A stretch of DNA of 47,755 nt. Source: CAVQAH01 sp963784195 (GTDB taxonomy: Bacteria; Acidobacteriota; Vicinamibacteria; Vicinamibacterales; 2-12-FULL-66-21). The position numbers and the translations under genes are program-made. This document shows, one piece after another, positions 16,918 through 25,100 of the stretch. The stretch lies in assembly GCA_963784195.1 (NCBI GenBank), contig CAWARA010000008.1, positions 1-47,755 of the forward strand. Reading direction: 5' to 3'. The stretch's first letter is position 1, and each line of letters starts with the position of its first letter. The notes below the pieces were generated by a model, which saw only the letters and a program-made list of their open reading frames with translations, was not told the origin of the DNA and ran no database searches.

Positions 16918-17355
16918 TTACTTCGGAGCGCGGAACTCGCCACAGGTCAGCATCCCCGACCCGTAGTAAGGGTTCCTGATGGTGGCATCTTTCTGCAGCC
17001 ACGAAGCATTGGCCATCGGGCAGAACGCCACCTTGACGTCCCCGCGAGCGTCCTTTGTCGCTTCGATCACCGCCTCGCTGAGCGGACCGAAGGCCTTCCG
17101 GGCAGCGGCGAGATCGGCTGGACTTCCCATGGCCTTCGCCGCCTTCGCGAGGGCGGTTCCCTTCTCGCCCATCTTGGCCGCCTCTGCAGCGATCGCGTCC
17201 GCCGCTGCCTTGACGCCATCGACCTTGTCGTTCGCCAGCTGATCGCCAATCGCCAGATACGAGTCGAGAACGACCTTCAGATCACCCGTACCCTGGGCCC
17301 GGACGCCCACGACAACCCCGAACACTGCCAACAGCACCAACACCCTTCGAACCAT
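16918..17355 (-). CDS. Exported DUF3347 domain protein
   Basis: 145-aa exported protein. Residues 1 to about 20 are a signal peptide (MVRRVLVLLAVFGVVVGVRA). The mature part is a helical DUF3347 domain: LKVVLDSYLAIGDQLANDKV at its start and, at the C-terminus, the conserved VAFCPMANASWLQKDA and RNPYYGSGMLTCGEF. The Cys-Pro-Met and Met-Leu-Thr-Cys pairs suggest a metal site. The domain is known as a tail on CusB-like copper efflux proteins, so copper or silver handling is a reasonable guess. The start ATG follows GCGAGGG by 6 nt. That ribosome-binding site is the last of seven 12-bp repeats filling the gap to mrp. Probably co-transcribed with mrp. Confidence 0.85.
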   Translation of the reverse strand: MVRRVLVLLAVFGVVVGVRAQGTGDLKVVLDSYLAIGDQLANDKVDGVKAAADAIAAEAAKMGEKGTALAKAAKAMGSPADLAAARKAFGPLSEAVIEATKDARGDVKVAFCPMANASWLQKDATIRNPYYGSGMLTCGEFRAPK

Positions 17356-17356
17356 C

Positions 17357-17441
17357 GTGAACCCTCGCCTGAACCCGCGTGTGAACCTATGTCGTGAACC
17401 TTCGTGTGAACCCTCGTCTGAACCCTCGTCTGAACCCTCGT
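17357..17441 (-). repeat. Seven-copy 12-bp array carrying ribosome-binding sites
   Basis: The whole gap between mrp and the DUF3347 gene is made of seven units, six of 12 bp and one of 13. On the plus strand the consensus is STGAACCCTCGT; on the transcribed strand each reads ACGAGGGTTCAS. The last unit supplies GCGAGGG, 6 nt before the DUF3347 ATG. The first unit begins on the first base of the mrp stop codon. Units nearest mrp are the most alike; those nearest DUF3347 are more degenerate. Confidence 0.88.
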
Positions 17442-18523
17442 CAAGACACCTGCGTCAATCGAATCGGCCGCTTGAAGCTCGCGATCGACAACTGCGCCGC
17501 CAGCTGCTGCGCCGTCGTTCGGAACGCGCGCGCCGCCGTCGAGTCGCGCTCGCCAATCGTGATCGGCACGCCGGTGTCACCGCCCACCCGGATCGGTTCA
17601 TAGATCGGAATCCGTCCGAGAAACGGCACCGACAATTCACTCGCCAGGGCTTCGCCGCCACCCTTGCCGAAGATGTCGCTCTCGTGCTGGCAGTTCGGGC
17701 AGACGAAGTGGCTCATGTTCTCGATGAGGCCGAGCGTCGGCACGTTGAGCTTTTGATACATCTTCACCGCGCGCCGTGTGTCGGCGACCGAGACCGTCTG
17801 CGGCGTGGTCACGACGACAGCCCCGGAAACCGGAACCGTCTGGCTCAAGCTCAACGCCACGTCCCCCGTCCCTGGCGGCATGTCGACGATCAGATAGTCG
17901 ATGCCGTCCCAGCGGACCTCACGGAAGAACTGCTGGATGACGCCGTGGAGCATCGGCCCGCGCCAGATGACCGGCGAATCGTCGCTGGTCAGGAAGGCCA
18001 TCGAGACGAGCTGAATGCCGTACTGCTCTGCCGGCACGATCTTCTCGCCGTCCGTCGTCAGCTGCGTGCTGATGCCGAGCATGATCGGCACGTTGGGGCC
18101 ATAGATGTCCCCATCGATCATCGCCACACGGCCGCCGGACTGGCTCAACGCGATCGCGAGATTGACCGCCACCGTGGTCTTGCCGACGCCACCCTTGCCT
18201 GCGCCCACCGCGATGATGTTCTTGACGCCGGGGACCGCCGCCTTCCCGGCCTCGGCCGACGCCGTGGCGCGGACCTGGGCGGTCATCTCGATGTCAACGG
18301 CCGTGACCCCGGGGATTGCACTGACCAGGGCCCGCGCCTGATCGCGCATCTGGTCCTTCACCGGACACGCCGGCGTCGTCAGCTCGATCGAAAAGGCCAC
18401 GCGTCCGCCGTCGATGCGCAGGTTCTTGATGAACTTCAGCGACACGATGTCGCGGTTGAGATCGGGATCCCGGACGTTCTTCAACGCCTCTAAAACCGAG
18501 GCTTCTGTGATTGCTGTGGACAT
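17441..18523 (-). CDS. mrp: Mrp/ApbC family iron-sulfur cluster carrier ATPase
   Basis: 360-aa cytosolic P-loop protein that carries and transfers Fe-S clusters to apoproteins. An N-terminal MIP18/DUF59 domain is present (ALKNVRDPDLNRDIVSL, TTPACPVKDQM). It is followed by the deviant Walker A GAGKGGVGKTTVAVNLA at about residues 112-128, MIDGDIYGPNVPIMLG, and DYLIVDMPPGTGDVALS. The cluster-binding CPNC is in SHFVCPNCQHE. All expected features are intact. Start ATG 18523 (MSTAITEASV) is preferred over in-frame upstream codons that run through a heptamer repeat. Downstream, the 12-bp repeat array links it to the DUF3347 gene. Confidence 0.94.
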   Translation of the reverse strand: MSTAITEASVLEALKNVRDPDLNRDIVSLKFIKNLRIDGGRVAFSIELTTPACPVKDQMRDQARALVSAIPGVTAVDIEMTAQVRATASAEAGKAAVPGVKNIIAVGAGKGGVGKTTVAVNLAIALSQSGGRVAMIDGDIYGPNVPIMLGISTQLTTDGEKIVPAEQYGIQLVSMAFLTSDDSPVIWRGPMLHGVIQQFFREVRWDGIDYLIVDMPPGTGDVALSLSQTVPVSGAVVVTTPQTVSVADTRRAVKMYQKLNVPTLGLIENMSHFVCPNCQHESDIFGKGGGEALASELSVPFLGRIPIYEPIRVGGDTGVPITIGERDSTAARAFRTTAQQLAAQLSIASFKRPIRLTQVS

Positions 18524-18551
18524 GTTCAGAGTCGATTGTACTGCGTGACTG

Positions 18552-18642
18552 CCGTAGTTCGTCGCCCGTAGCTCGTCGCTCGAAAATCCGTGCGCAAGGC
18601 CTTCCGAGCACCGAGCCACGAGCTACGGACTACGAACCACGG
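18552..18642. repeat. Heptamer repeat arms in inverted orientation (locus B)
   Basis: Two 31-bp arms, each four heptamers plus TCG, face each other across a 29-bp loop. The left arm (18552-18582) is CCGTAGT, TCGTCGC, CCGTAGC, TCGTCGC, TCG. The right arm (18612-18642), read on the minus strand, is CCGTGGT, TCGTAGT, CCGTAGC, TCGTGGC, TCG. They match at 27 of 31 positions, so the transcript could form a long stem. It lies between the mrp start and the end of the DUF4870 gene. Confidence 0.85.
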
Positions 18643-18653
18643 AACGAATACGG

Positions 18654-18989
18654 TTAGATTCGTTGTTCAGCCATCTCCCCCGCAATCGGCAGCTTGAAGC
18701 GTTCGCCCTGGTACGCCTTGAACATCATCAGGAGCCAGAGTACTGCAGACACCGGAATGACGATGAATACCGAGAGCAGCATGCCCAGCAGCGGGATCGA
18801 TTGCAGCAGGATGAAGCCGAGGCTGAGCGTCGCGAAGACGATCGTCGACTGCATCGCGTGGAACCTGACGAACCGGTTGTCTTTCTCCATGACCAGGAAG
18901 GCGAGGCCGGTCACCCAGCCGATTGCGTAGGTGAGCGCCGCCGCCACGTTTGCATCCAGGCCCGTCGAGGTCTTCTCGGTGTTTTCCAT
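18654..18989 (-). CDS. DUF4870 family small membrane protein
   Basis: 111-aa protein with about three membrane helices: NVAAALTYAIGWVTGLAFLV, then STIVFATLSLGFILLQSIPL, then LSVFIVIPVSAVLWLLMMF. The conserved segment EKDNRFVRFHAMQS between helices 1 and 2 and the AYQGERFKLPIAGEMAE tail are typical of the DUF4870/Tic20-like family, whose function is not established. Start is ATG 18989. The 5' end of its transcript would contain a perfect GGGGGAC hairpin 11 nt before the start codon and no evident Shine-Dalgarno, so the hairpin might affect translation. Confidence 0.85.
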   Translation of the reverse strand: MENTEKTSTGLDANVAAALTYAIGWVTGLAFLVMEKDNRFVRFHAMQSTIVFATLSLGFILLQSIPLLGMLLSVFIVIPVSAVLWLLMMFKAYQGERFKLPIAGEMAEQRI

Positions 18990-18997
18990 CGCTATTC

Positions 18998-19148
18998 ATC
19001 GGGGGACTTCGTCCCCCGAACCCCCTTACACGCTCGCTCGCGGGGGCCCCGAGGCCCCGCTCCGCTCGCGTGGCTCGCTCGCTACGCTCGCTCGCTTCTT
19101 AATCGGGGGACTTCGTCCCCTGAACCCCTTACACACTCGCTCGCGGCG
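18998..19148. repeat. Two near-identical 46-bp repeats with GGGGGAC hairpins
   Basis: Copy 1 (from 18998) and copy 2 (from 19102) share ATCGGGGGACTTCGTCCCCC, GAACCCCCTTACACGCTCGC and TCGCGG with few differences. Each carries a hairpin with an 8-bp stem and a TTC loop (CGGGGGAC/GTCCCCCG at 19000-19018; the second at 19104-19122 has one mismatch). A third, partial CGACTTCGT follows near 19150. The 296-bp spacer 18990-19285 holds these, CGCTCGCT-rich sequence and a heptamer array, and I see no gene in it. Confidence 0.85.
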
Positions 19149-19251
19149 ACTTCGTTCACACGCTCTCCGTTACCGCTTTGTTGACTCGGCCAACGTTGAC
19201 TTGAGTCTGTGAGCGGCCGCAAGGTTATGTCCTGTCGGCCCGGCCCTACGG

Positions 19252-19282
19252 CGAGACACGAACCACGATCCACGGACCACGG
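19252..19282. repeat. Heptamer repeat arm (locus C)
   Basis: Read on the minus strand: CCGTGGT, CCGTGGA, TCGTGGT, TCGTGTC, TCG. These are four heptamers and the same terminal TCG as loci A and B. It ends 3 bp from the stop of the 4-TM protein gene. Confidence 0.75.
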
Positions 19283-19285
19283 CAC

Positions 19286-19660
19286 CTAACTTCTTATCCC
19301 GAACATCTTGCGTGTTTCGTCGTGGAGGAGCACCCAGAACGCATAGACGCCCAGCGCGGTGCCGAATGGGAGGACGAAAAGATTGGGCACCGCGAGCCCC
19401 AGGGTGGCTAATCGTCCCGCGGGCTGGAGCTTGCGGATTGCGGCTCCCGCCCAGGCATTCGCAAGGCCGCCGATCAGGAGTGCTGCCGAGAAAAAGGCGA
19501 ACATCGCGGCCGTCGCGCCCGCTGAGAGGCTACTGACTGACGAGGTCAGGCCGATGGCCGCAGCGCCGGCTGCGAGCATCAGCGTCGACACGCCGAGCAG
19601 CAGCCCGATCCAGCCCCAGAGCAGCTGGAGGATTCCAAGAAGCTTGAGATGGGGTTGCAC
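19286..19660 (-). CDS. Hypothetical four-helix membrane protein
   Basis: 124-aa integral membrane protein, about four helices: LLGILQLLWGWIGLLLGV, MLAAGAAAIGL, AMFAFFSAALLIGGLANA and VPNLFVLPFGTALGVYAFWV. It ends in a short basic tail (LLHDETRKMFGIRS), which recalls DUF4870-like neighbours but without their motif. No family recognised with confidence. GTG start at 19660 lies 6 bp after the stop of the J-domain gene, so both belong to one operon. A partner for the J-domain protein at the membrane is possible but unsupported. Confidence 0.72.
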   Translation of the reverse strand: MQPHLKLLGILQLLWGWIGLLLGVSTLMLAAGAAAIGLTSSVSSLSAGATAAMFAFFSAALLIGGLANAWAGAAIRKLQPAGRLATLGLAVPNLFVLPFGTALGVYAFWVLLHDETRKMFGIRS

Positions 19661-19666
19661 TGGCGC

Positions 19667-20278
19667 TCAGCGGATGCTGACGCGGACCTCGACGATCGTC
19701 GCGGGCGCGCCCGGAGGCATGACCGAGAATCGGAAGCGCTCGCCCTCGCGGACGCCAGCCGGTACGCGGAGCTGCATGTCGTGGCGAGCGGCGACTTCCC
19801 CCTCGCCTTCGCAGGCGGCACACCATTCCTCCCACGTTTCGCCGCGACCCCCGCAGTCCGCGCACGTCCGCCGCAGCGGAATGCCCAGCGGCACGGTGGT
19901 TCCGAAGAACGCCTCGTGCGGGCTGACGGCCACTTCCGCAGACAGGCTGACCACCGGCAACGATCCAAAAAAGGCGTGACGCATCCGGTCGAGCACGCTG
20001 GCCACCGACGGGAAATCAATCGCGACCTCGTCCGAGAGCCAGTCGGCATGCCCGATCCGGCCTGACGATGGGAATGACGTCAGCCTGGCATCGTAGCAGC
20101 GGCGGCGACCGGGATCCTTGAGCACTTCGTAGACGCGAGAGACCTCGAGGTACGCGGTTCCACGATCGTCACCCGAGATGTCCGGATGATATCGGCGGGC
20201 CAGCTGCCGGTACGCACGTCTGATCTCGTCAGCCCCTGCATCCGGCGAAACGCCGAGAACGTCGTAGTAGTCGCGCAT
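19667..20278 (-). CDS. J-domain protein with short zinc-finger region
   Basis: 203-aa DnaJ-family co-chaperone that should stimulate an Hsp70 ATPase. The N-terminal J domain is clear (YYDVLGVSPDAGADEIRRAY, then ARRYHPDISGDD with the HPD tripeptide at about 33-35). The middle is not a G/F linker. The zinc-finger region keeps only one pair of repeats (CADCGGRG and CAACEGEG), against four in DnaJ. A C-terminal substrate-binding-like strand set follows (MQLRVPAGVREGERFRFSVM). It is therefore a shortened DnaJ-like protein. ATG 20278 is chosen because the J domain starts there; upstream in-frame codons are not protein-like. A nested palindrome lies about 145 bp upstream. Confidence 0.88.
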   Translation of the reverse strand: MRDYYDVLGVSPDAGADEIRRAYRQLARRYHPDISGDDRGTAYLEVSRVYEVLKDPGRRRCYDARLTSFPSSGRIGHADWLSDEVAIDFPSVASVLDRMRHAFFGSLPVVSLSAEVAVSPHEAFFGTTVPLGIPLRRTCADCGGRGETWEEWCAACEGEGEVAARHDMQLRVPAGVREGERFRFSVMPPGAPATIVEVRVSIR

Positions 20279-20421
20279 AAAAGGCTGCCGCAGCCATGCG
20301 GTGAGCCGAGCCCCTTTGGTAACGATAGGGGTCCGCCGGAACCCTGTCAAGAAACTGGCGTGTGACAGACGAGAGCCCGGGCGGGTTCGACAGTCCGCTG
20401 GCGCACACCAGGGCTGCCCTA

Positions 20422-20477
20422 GCCGTCTTGACACCTGGAAACTTGCAACCATTGTCAAGTTTCCTCACCAAGACGGC
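20422..20477. promoter_or_regulatory. Nested inverted repeat between divergent genes
   Basis: Two perfect 9-bp inverted repeats, one inside the other. The outer is GCCGTCTTG (20422-20430) with CAAGACGGC (20469-20477). The inner is GGAAACTTG (20437-20445) with CAAGTTTCC (20456-20464), around a 10-nt loop. It sits in the 251-bp spacer between the J-domain gene (minus) and the zinc-ribbon gene (plus), 53 bp before the latter. A related TGTCAAGAAAC lies near 20346. It could be an operator for a dimeric regulator or a strong hairpin. It is not the CIRCE heat-shock element and lacks the T-run of a terminator. Confidence 0.6.
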
Positions 20478-20529
20478 GGCCCCGCGAAGGCCGCTTGGGT
20501 CTTAGGCGCAGCCTCGCTAGAATTCGCTC

Positions 20530-20688
20530 ATGAAGGAATGCCCGATGTGCGGAGAACTGATGCGCTTCGAAGTACGTGAGGTCAGCAACCAGTTACCAGG
20601 CCGAGGTGAGGCGGCGGTCCGGACCGTACGGGAGTGGATCTGCCCCGAGTGCGATTACTTCGAAGAAGCTGAGACAGAGCAGGGCTAG
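20530..20688 (+). CDS. 52-aa zinc-ribbon protein
   Basis: Short ORF with two CXXC knuckles: CPMCGELMRFEVREV at residues 4-18 and WICPECDYFEEAE near the C-terminus. The spacing and the strand between (AAVRTVREWICPECDY) match small zinc ribbons like the YgiT/MqsA N-terminal fold. It has no DNA-binding HTH part, and no toxin gene lies beside it. Likely a stand-alone zinc-binding module; function unknown. ATG 20530; no clear Shine-Dalgarno. It faces another small zinc ribbon, with only 4 bp between the stops. Confidence 0.7.
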   Translation: MKECPMCGELMRFEVREVSNQLPGRGEAAVRTVREWICPECDYFEEAETEQG

Positions 20689-20692
20689 CGCC

Positions 20693-20917
20693 CTAGCGGG
20701 CACCAAGCGTCAGCAGCAGTTCGTTGCGAACGTTCTCGTCGAAATCCGCGAAATTCAGTTCTTTCTCGCATTCGTCGCAGAGCACCTCGATGACGGCCGG
20801 GCGGCCTTCCTCATTCGCCTCCACCCGGGCATCGTCGCGCACCTGCACGACATGCATCTGCAGGGTCTTGACCAGATAATTTCGGTCGTTCCCGCAGTTC
20901 GGACACGTCAAGGCCAT
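20693..20917 (-). CDS. 74-aa zinc-ribbon protein
   Basis: Begins MALTCPNCGNDRNYLVKTLQ and has a second pair in VLCDECEKELNFADF, so four cysteines (CPNC, CDEC) should bind one zinc. The central strand MHVVQVRDDARVEANEEG separates the knuckles. The C-terminus is an acidic helix (FDENVRNELLLTL). AAGGAG lies 10 nt before the ATG at 20917, which supports the start. No family name known to me; probably a small nucleic-acid or protein-binding adaptor. It is convergent with the 52-aa zinc ribbon. Confidence 0.75.
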   Translation of the reverse strand: MALTCPNCGNDRNYLVKTLQMHVVQVRDDARVEANEEGRPAVIEVLCDECEKELNFADFDENVRNELLLTLGAR

Positions 20918-21051
20918 CTAGAGTGGTCTCCTTCTCGGTTTCAAACCTTCGGATTGTACGGGACGGCTTTTCGTAGCGCAATCAAGATCTTCGGGGAATC
21001 CGACGTTTTTCGTAAAGAAATGCGCAGTGTGCGGATCGAGTACGATCGGGC

Positions 21052-21228
21052 ATGGCAGAACAATCGAGACCGGGAAATTCGCCGCAAGTACGCAGCGAGG
21101 CCCGTGGTCCACACTGGGTAGCGTGGGTCCCCGACGCTAACGGTAAACCGCTGGGATCGGTTGTGCTGGTTGGAGAAACGCGCGAGGAAGCAGAAGAGCG
21201 CGCGCGAAAGTGGGGCGAGCAGGCGTAG
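21052..21228 (+). CDS. 58-aa hypothetical protein
   Basis: Small ORF MAEQSRPGNSPQVRSEARGP followed by a compact beta-beta-helix-like stretch: HWVAWVPDANGKPLGSVVLV, then GETREEAEERARKWGEQA. The pattern (substrate-like strand pair, then a helix of the 'EEAxxRA' kind) resembles short HicB- or DUF1508-type folds but is too short to assign. A similar layout appears in the 85-aa protein at 30237-30494 (WRAQIARVPG ... TPDEAAKQLSRWL). Codon usage is like the neighbours. It converges on the next gene. Confidence 0.55.
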   Translation: MAEQSRPGNSPQVRSEARGPHWVAWVPDANGKPLGSVVLVGETREEAEERARKWGEQA

Positions 21229-21246
21229 CGGTCTGGTCGGCCGCGC

Positions 21247-21492
21247 CTACTCGTCCGTCTCTTCGTCTTCGTCGAACTCGGTTGGATCGCCCAGGCGCAG
21301 AACCTGCCCGCTGGAGTGGCCAGCGAGAATGCAGTGCGGCCCCTTCGCTTCGAGTGAAACCACCGCCACGTCCCAGGGGCGAGCGCGATAGGCAGCGGCC
21401 ACGCAGCCGCACGGCAGGCCCTCGAGCGCTTCGAGCTCGAAAACCGTCGCTGCCGGCTTGACGTAATTTTGTGACCCCGCAGGAACTGCCAT
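21247..21492 (-). CDS. 81-aa hypothetical acidic protein
   Basis: Starts MAVPAGSQNYVKPAATVFEL and continues with EGLPCGCVAAAYRARPWDVA, VVSLEAKGPHC and a strongly acidic tail (DPTEFDEDEETDE). Three cysteines (CGC, HC) could bind a metal. GGGAGG lies 5 nt before the ATG at 21492, which decides this start over an in-frame codon at 21552. No recognised family. It stands alone between convergent and divergent small genes. Confidence 0.65.
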   Translation of the reverse strand: MAVPAGSQNYVKPAATVFELEALEGLPCGCVAAAYRARPWDVAVVSLEAKGPHCILAGHSSGQVLRLGDPTEFDEDEETDE

Positions 21493-21657
21493 TGCGCACC
21501 TCCCGTCGCCGACTGCCAATGCAATCCCGACGCCAGCTATTTGGTTAGACATGCGTGGGGAGTGTTTGGTTCCTCCGCCACGACAAGTCGCGCTTCTAGA
21601 GGAGTTTCCGAACTACATTCAGTTACGGGCATCCACGAAGCCACTGACCACTCGAAG

Positions 21658-22173
21658 CTACAAGAGCCCCGGATAGATGACTTTCCGGCCCTCTGCGCGC
21701 GCAAAGCCGCTCAGCTCATGGGGTTTGACTTCTTCGGCGTTGACTATGTGCCGCACTGGCACACCGCGAACAAGAAGTGCATCCGACAGTAACTGCCGGT
21801 GACATTCCCACCACGCTGACTCCGCGCACATCACGGTTGTCCGACCACCTTGTGCAAATCCGAGCAAGTCATCCAACCCATCGTCGAACGCCTCCAATTG
21901 CATGTAGTCCGCATAACCGCGGAAGCCAGCATGCTGCCAGGCGGTGTTCGGCGAATCAGCACGAGGCGTCCGCATTCCGCCCAGCGCAGGAAAATGCCGG
22001 TAGACGATTTCATGGTCCGCCAGGAAACCGTCGAGCGTCTCGCGCGTGAACTGCGGATACCGACGCGACCTGGGAAGACTACGGATGTCGGCCAGTTGTT
22101 GGATGCTGTGCGCTTCGAGGATTGTCAGGAATGCGTCGGCGGAGTGCGACGAGTGGCCAATCGTGTAGATCAC
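21658..22173 (-). CDS. DUF488 family protein
   Basis: 171-aa DUF488 protein. The N-terminus IYTIGHSSHSADAFLTIL and the block LADIRSLPRSRRYPQFTRE are the family hallmarks. CAESAWWECHRQLLSDAL near residue 120 carries the conserved Cys and His. The biochemical function of DUF488 is not established. It starts with GTG at 22173-22171, sharing GTGA with the addA stop (22172-22170), so it is translationally coupled to addA as the last gene of the operon. This suggests a role alongside DNA-end processing, although DUF488 genes also occur elsewhere without addAB. Confidence 0.9.
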   Translation of the reverse strand: MIYTIGHSSHSADAFLTILEAHSIQQLADIRSLPRSRRYPQFTRETLDGFLADHEIVYRHFPALGGMRTPRADSPNTAWQHAGFRGYADYMQLEAFDDGLDDLLGFAQGGRTTVMCAESAWWECHRQLLSDALLVRGVPVRHIVNAEEVKPHELSGFARAEGRKVIYPGLL

Positions 22174-25100
22174 GGGTAAATCAGCCGGCCTTCCACACGG
22201 CTGCCGGGAAACATGAGGCGGGCGGCCTCGACGTACGACTCGAGTTGCGCCTGATGGGCTGGCAGCCTTTGACCGCTCTTGAACTCGATCACCAGCAGGC
22301 TGCCGTCAGGGCGCCGAATCAAGCAGTCGATCGAGCCTCGCAGAATACCGCGACCGCCCACCACGGAAAACGGCACTTCGTGGTGGCGGTCCGGCATCGC
22401 CAGCAGCTCCGCCACGTCAGGACGTGATCGAAGCCGCGTCCAGACATCAACTGCCGACCGCACGCAGGCGTCCGGATCGACGAGCGTTGCGAGCTCATCG
22501 CGAGTCAGCAGTCCGCGAACCCGGGTCAGCAGCGCCTCGCCGTCTCCGGCCCCCGCCGGGTTCAGCGAGCTCGCGAAAAGCCGGTGAATCAGCACGCCGG
22601 TCAGCGCCTCCTCCGGCGCGACGACCGGCCCCGCCGTCACCGTCACCGTCCTGGCTATCGCGGGACGGACCGTTGACCGGCGTGCAGCCTTTCGAGATTT
22701 CGAATTGGTTTTCGCGGCCTCGGGAGTTGGACTGGCTGGGACGGCTTCGACGTCCGTGTGTGGCTGGAACGCTGACACAGCCGCCACTCGTACGAACGAC
22801 CAGATGAGCTGGTCCACGAGACGACCGGGCACTCTGGAAACGTGGAGGCGGCGCGTCCGAACAGGGCCGCGATCGACGGCGGGAGCACTTCTGCCAGGCT
22901 TCCTCGGCCGGCAACCAGCGCTCCATCCTTCAGCGCCGATGACAGGTAGAGCCGATCACGCGCCCGGGTCATGGCCACGTACAACAGACGTCGGCTTTCG
23001 TGACGTTCCCGCTCGCGATCCGCTTCATCCATTTCGGACACGAACGGACCCACGGACACTGACGGCTCCTGCTCGCCGCGGACGATGACCCGGATTGGCT
23101 TTGGCGGGCCGCTTGCGCCCTTCGCCATGTTGACGACGAACACGATGGGGAACTCGAGCCCTTTCGACGCGTGCACGGTCATCAGGTTCACCGCATCCAG
23201 CGCCTCGAGCACGGCGTTCGACTCGTCGCCGCCGGTCAGCGAATCGATGTGATCGGCGATGCGCGTCAGCGTGGCGTAACCGCGATTCTGGATTCGCCGG
23301 ACGAGCCCGCGCATCTTTTTCAGGTTCTCCCACGCCTGGAGCTTGCGCGGACCGCGAAGCTCGAACGCGTAGGCCGTCTGCTCGAGGATGGACTCCAGGA
23401 GCTCGGCAGGTCGCACGCGGTCGGCTTCATCCAGCCAACGCGGAATGAACTCGCGAGCCTGCGTCAGGACCCTCTGGTCTTCGCTAGACAACGACTCGGT
23501 CGCGGGTGGAAGCGGCCCTATCAACGCTGACGCCAGATCGGGCGCCAGAAGAGCAAGGCCCGGATCTGACAGACGGATGAAGCGCGATCGGAGGAAGGCG
23601 GCGGCGCGCAGGTTCGATGACGGGCGGGCCAGGTATCGAAGAAGCGCGGTGACGTCCTTGGTTTCATCCGCGTCGAAAAACCCGAGTCCCTTGTAAACGT
23701 AGCTCGGGATAGCGCGCCGTTCGAGTTCGCGCTCGAACTCGCGATGGCTCGCGCGCGATCGGAACAGGATCGCGATGTCTCCCGGCCGTGCGCGGCGCGC
23801 GACGCCCGTCTGCCGATCGCGCACGCTTTCGTCGCTCAGGATTCGCTCGATCTCGGTGGCCACGGCAGCGGCGCAATCGTCAGGGTCGTCGGCCACGGAG
23901 AGGCCGAGCGCCGGCTCGTGATGCTGATGCATGGCATCTGTCGGCGGAAAGCGATCGGTTTCTCCGTAGGTGAAGTCGTCCGGCTGGACGGCTGGCTGCG
24001 GCGCGATTTCCTCGAACAGATCGTTGACGAAGTTGAGAAGCTCCGGCACGGCACGGAAGCTGCGGGCGATCGATCGCCGGGGATTGCCCGCCGGGCGGAG
24101 CGCCTCGATATGCCGGGCGGCCTGGTGCAGCACGGTGACCTCGGCGTCGCGGAACCGATAGATCGACTGCTTGCGATCGCCGACGATGAAAACGGACGGC
24201 CGGGTGGCCAGGCCGGCACCCTCGCCCCACGACTGAATGAGCAGCGAGACCAGTTCCCATTGCGCGCGGCTGGTGTCCTGGAACTCGTCGACCAGCACGT
24301 GGTGATACCGCGACTCCAGCCGGAATCGGCTTTGCGCGAACTCGTCCATCTGGCGCAGCAGCGTGAGCGCCTTCTCGAGCACGTCGGAAAAGTCGAGGAC
24401 CGATCGCTCCTCGAGCGCCAGCCGGTACTGCTCCAGCGAGATGGCAAACATCCGCCGGATCCCGCGTGCGAGCAGCGCGTTCAGGTCGCGGCTGAACGCG
24501 AACACCACGCGCTCGATTTGCGGAGCGATTTGGAAGACGGCGCTTCGATGCCGCTTCGCAGCATCCGGCGTCGGGTAGTCGTCGGCGCGGTAGGGATGGA
24601 TCGCTCCACTCTTCCGCGGGTTGCCATCGCCGGTCAGGAAATGCGCCGCGACCCGATCGAGCAGTGCCCGGATCGACGCATCCGGCGGCGTCTCTGACGG
24701 CGTCGCGGGAAAATGCCGGTCGAGTTCGCGCAGGAGCAGCTGATAGCGTCCGTGCCGGACCGGGCCGGCGGCCAGGAACGCAGCCAGCCCTCCAGGCACC
24801 GCCCTCAACACGTCATGCAACGATGTCGCGGCCCGTCGGCAGACCACGCTCGCGGTCAGGTCCGACGGGCCTCGGATGAGGAACCGCTCCAGCGCATCCC
24901 ACGCGACAAGCCGTCGATCGAGAAGGACCGCGAGCCCCTCGCGTGTTCTCGCCATCCCGAGCTGCGCGAGGACCAGCGCGATATCCGGATCGGTGCGGGC
25001 GCGACCGGTGATGATGCGCAGGGACCGGTCCAGCGATTCCTCGACCAGCCGCGGCACCTCGGTCTCGTCGGCCATGTCGAATCCCGGATCGACGTCCGCC

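Noticed and set aside
17357..18493. 378-aa plus-strand ORF beginning in the 12-bp repeats
   Set aside because: Antisense to mrp, which is unmistakable; the repeat only gives a start by chance.
20422..20477. CIRCE heat-shock element before the J-domain gene
   Set aside because: CIRCE is TTAGCACTC-N9-GAGTGCTAA; this palindrome has a different sequence and spacing.
23744..24697. 317-aa plus-strand ORF
   Set aside because: Antisense to the helicase core of addA, which has all motifs.
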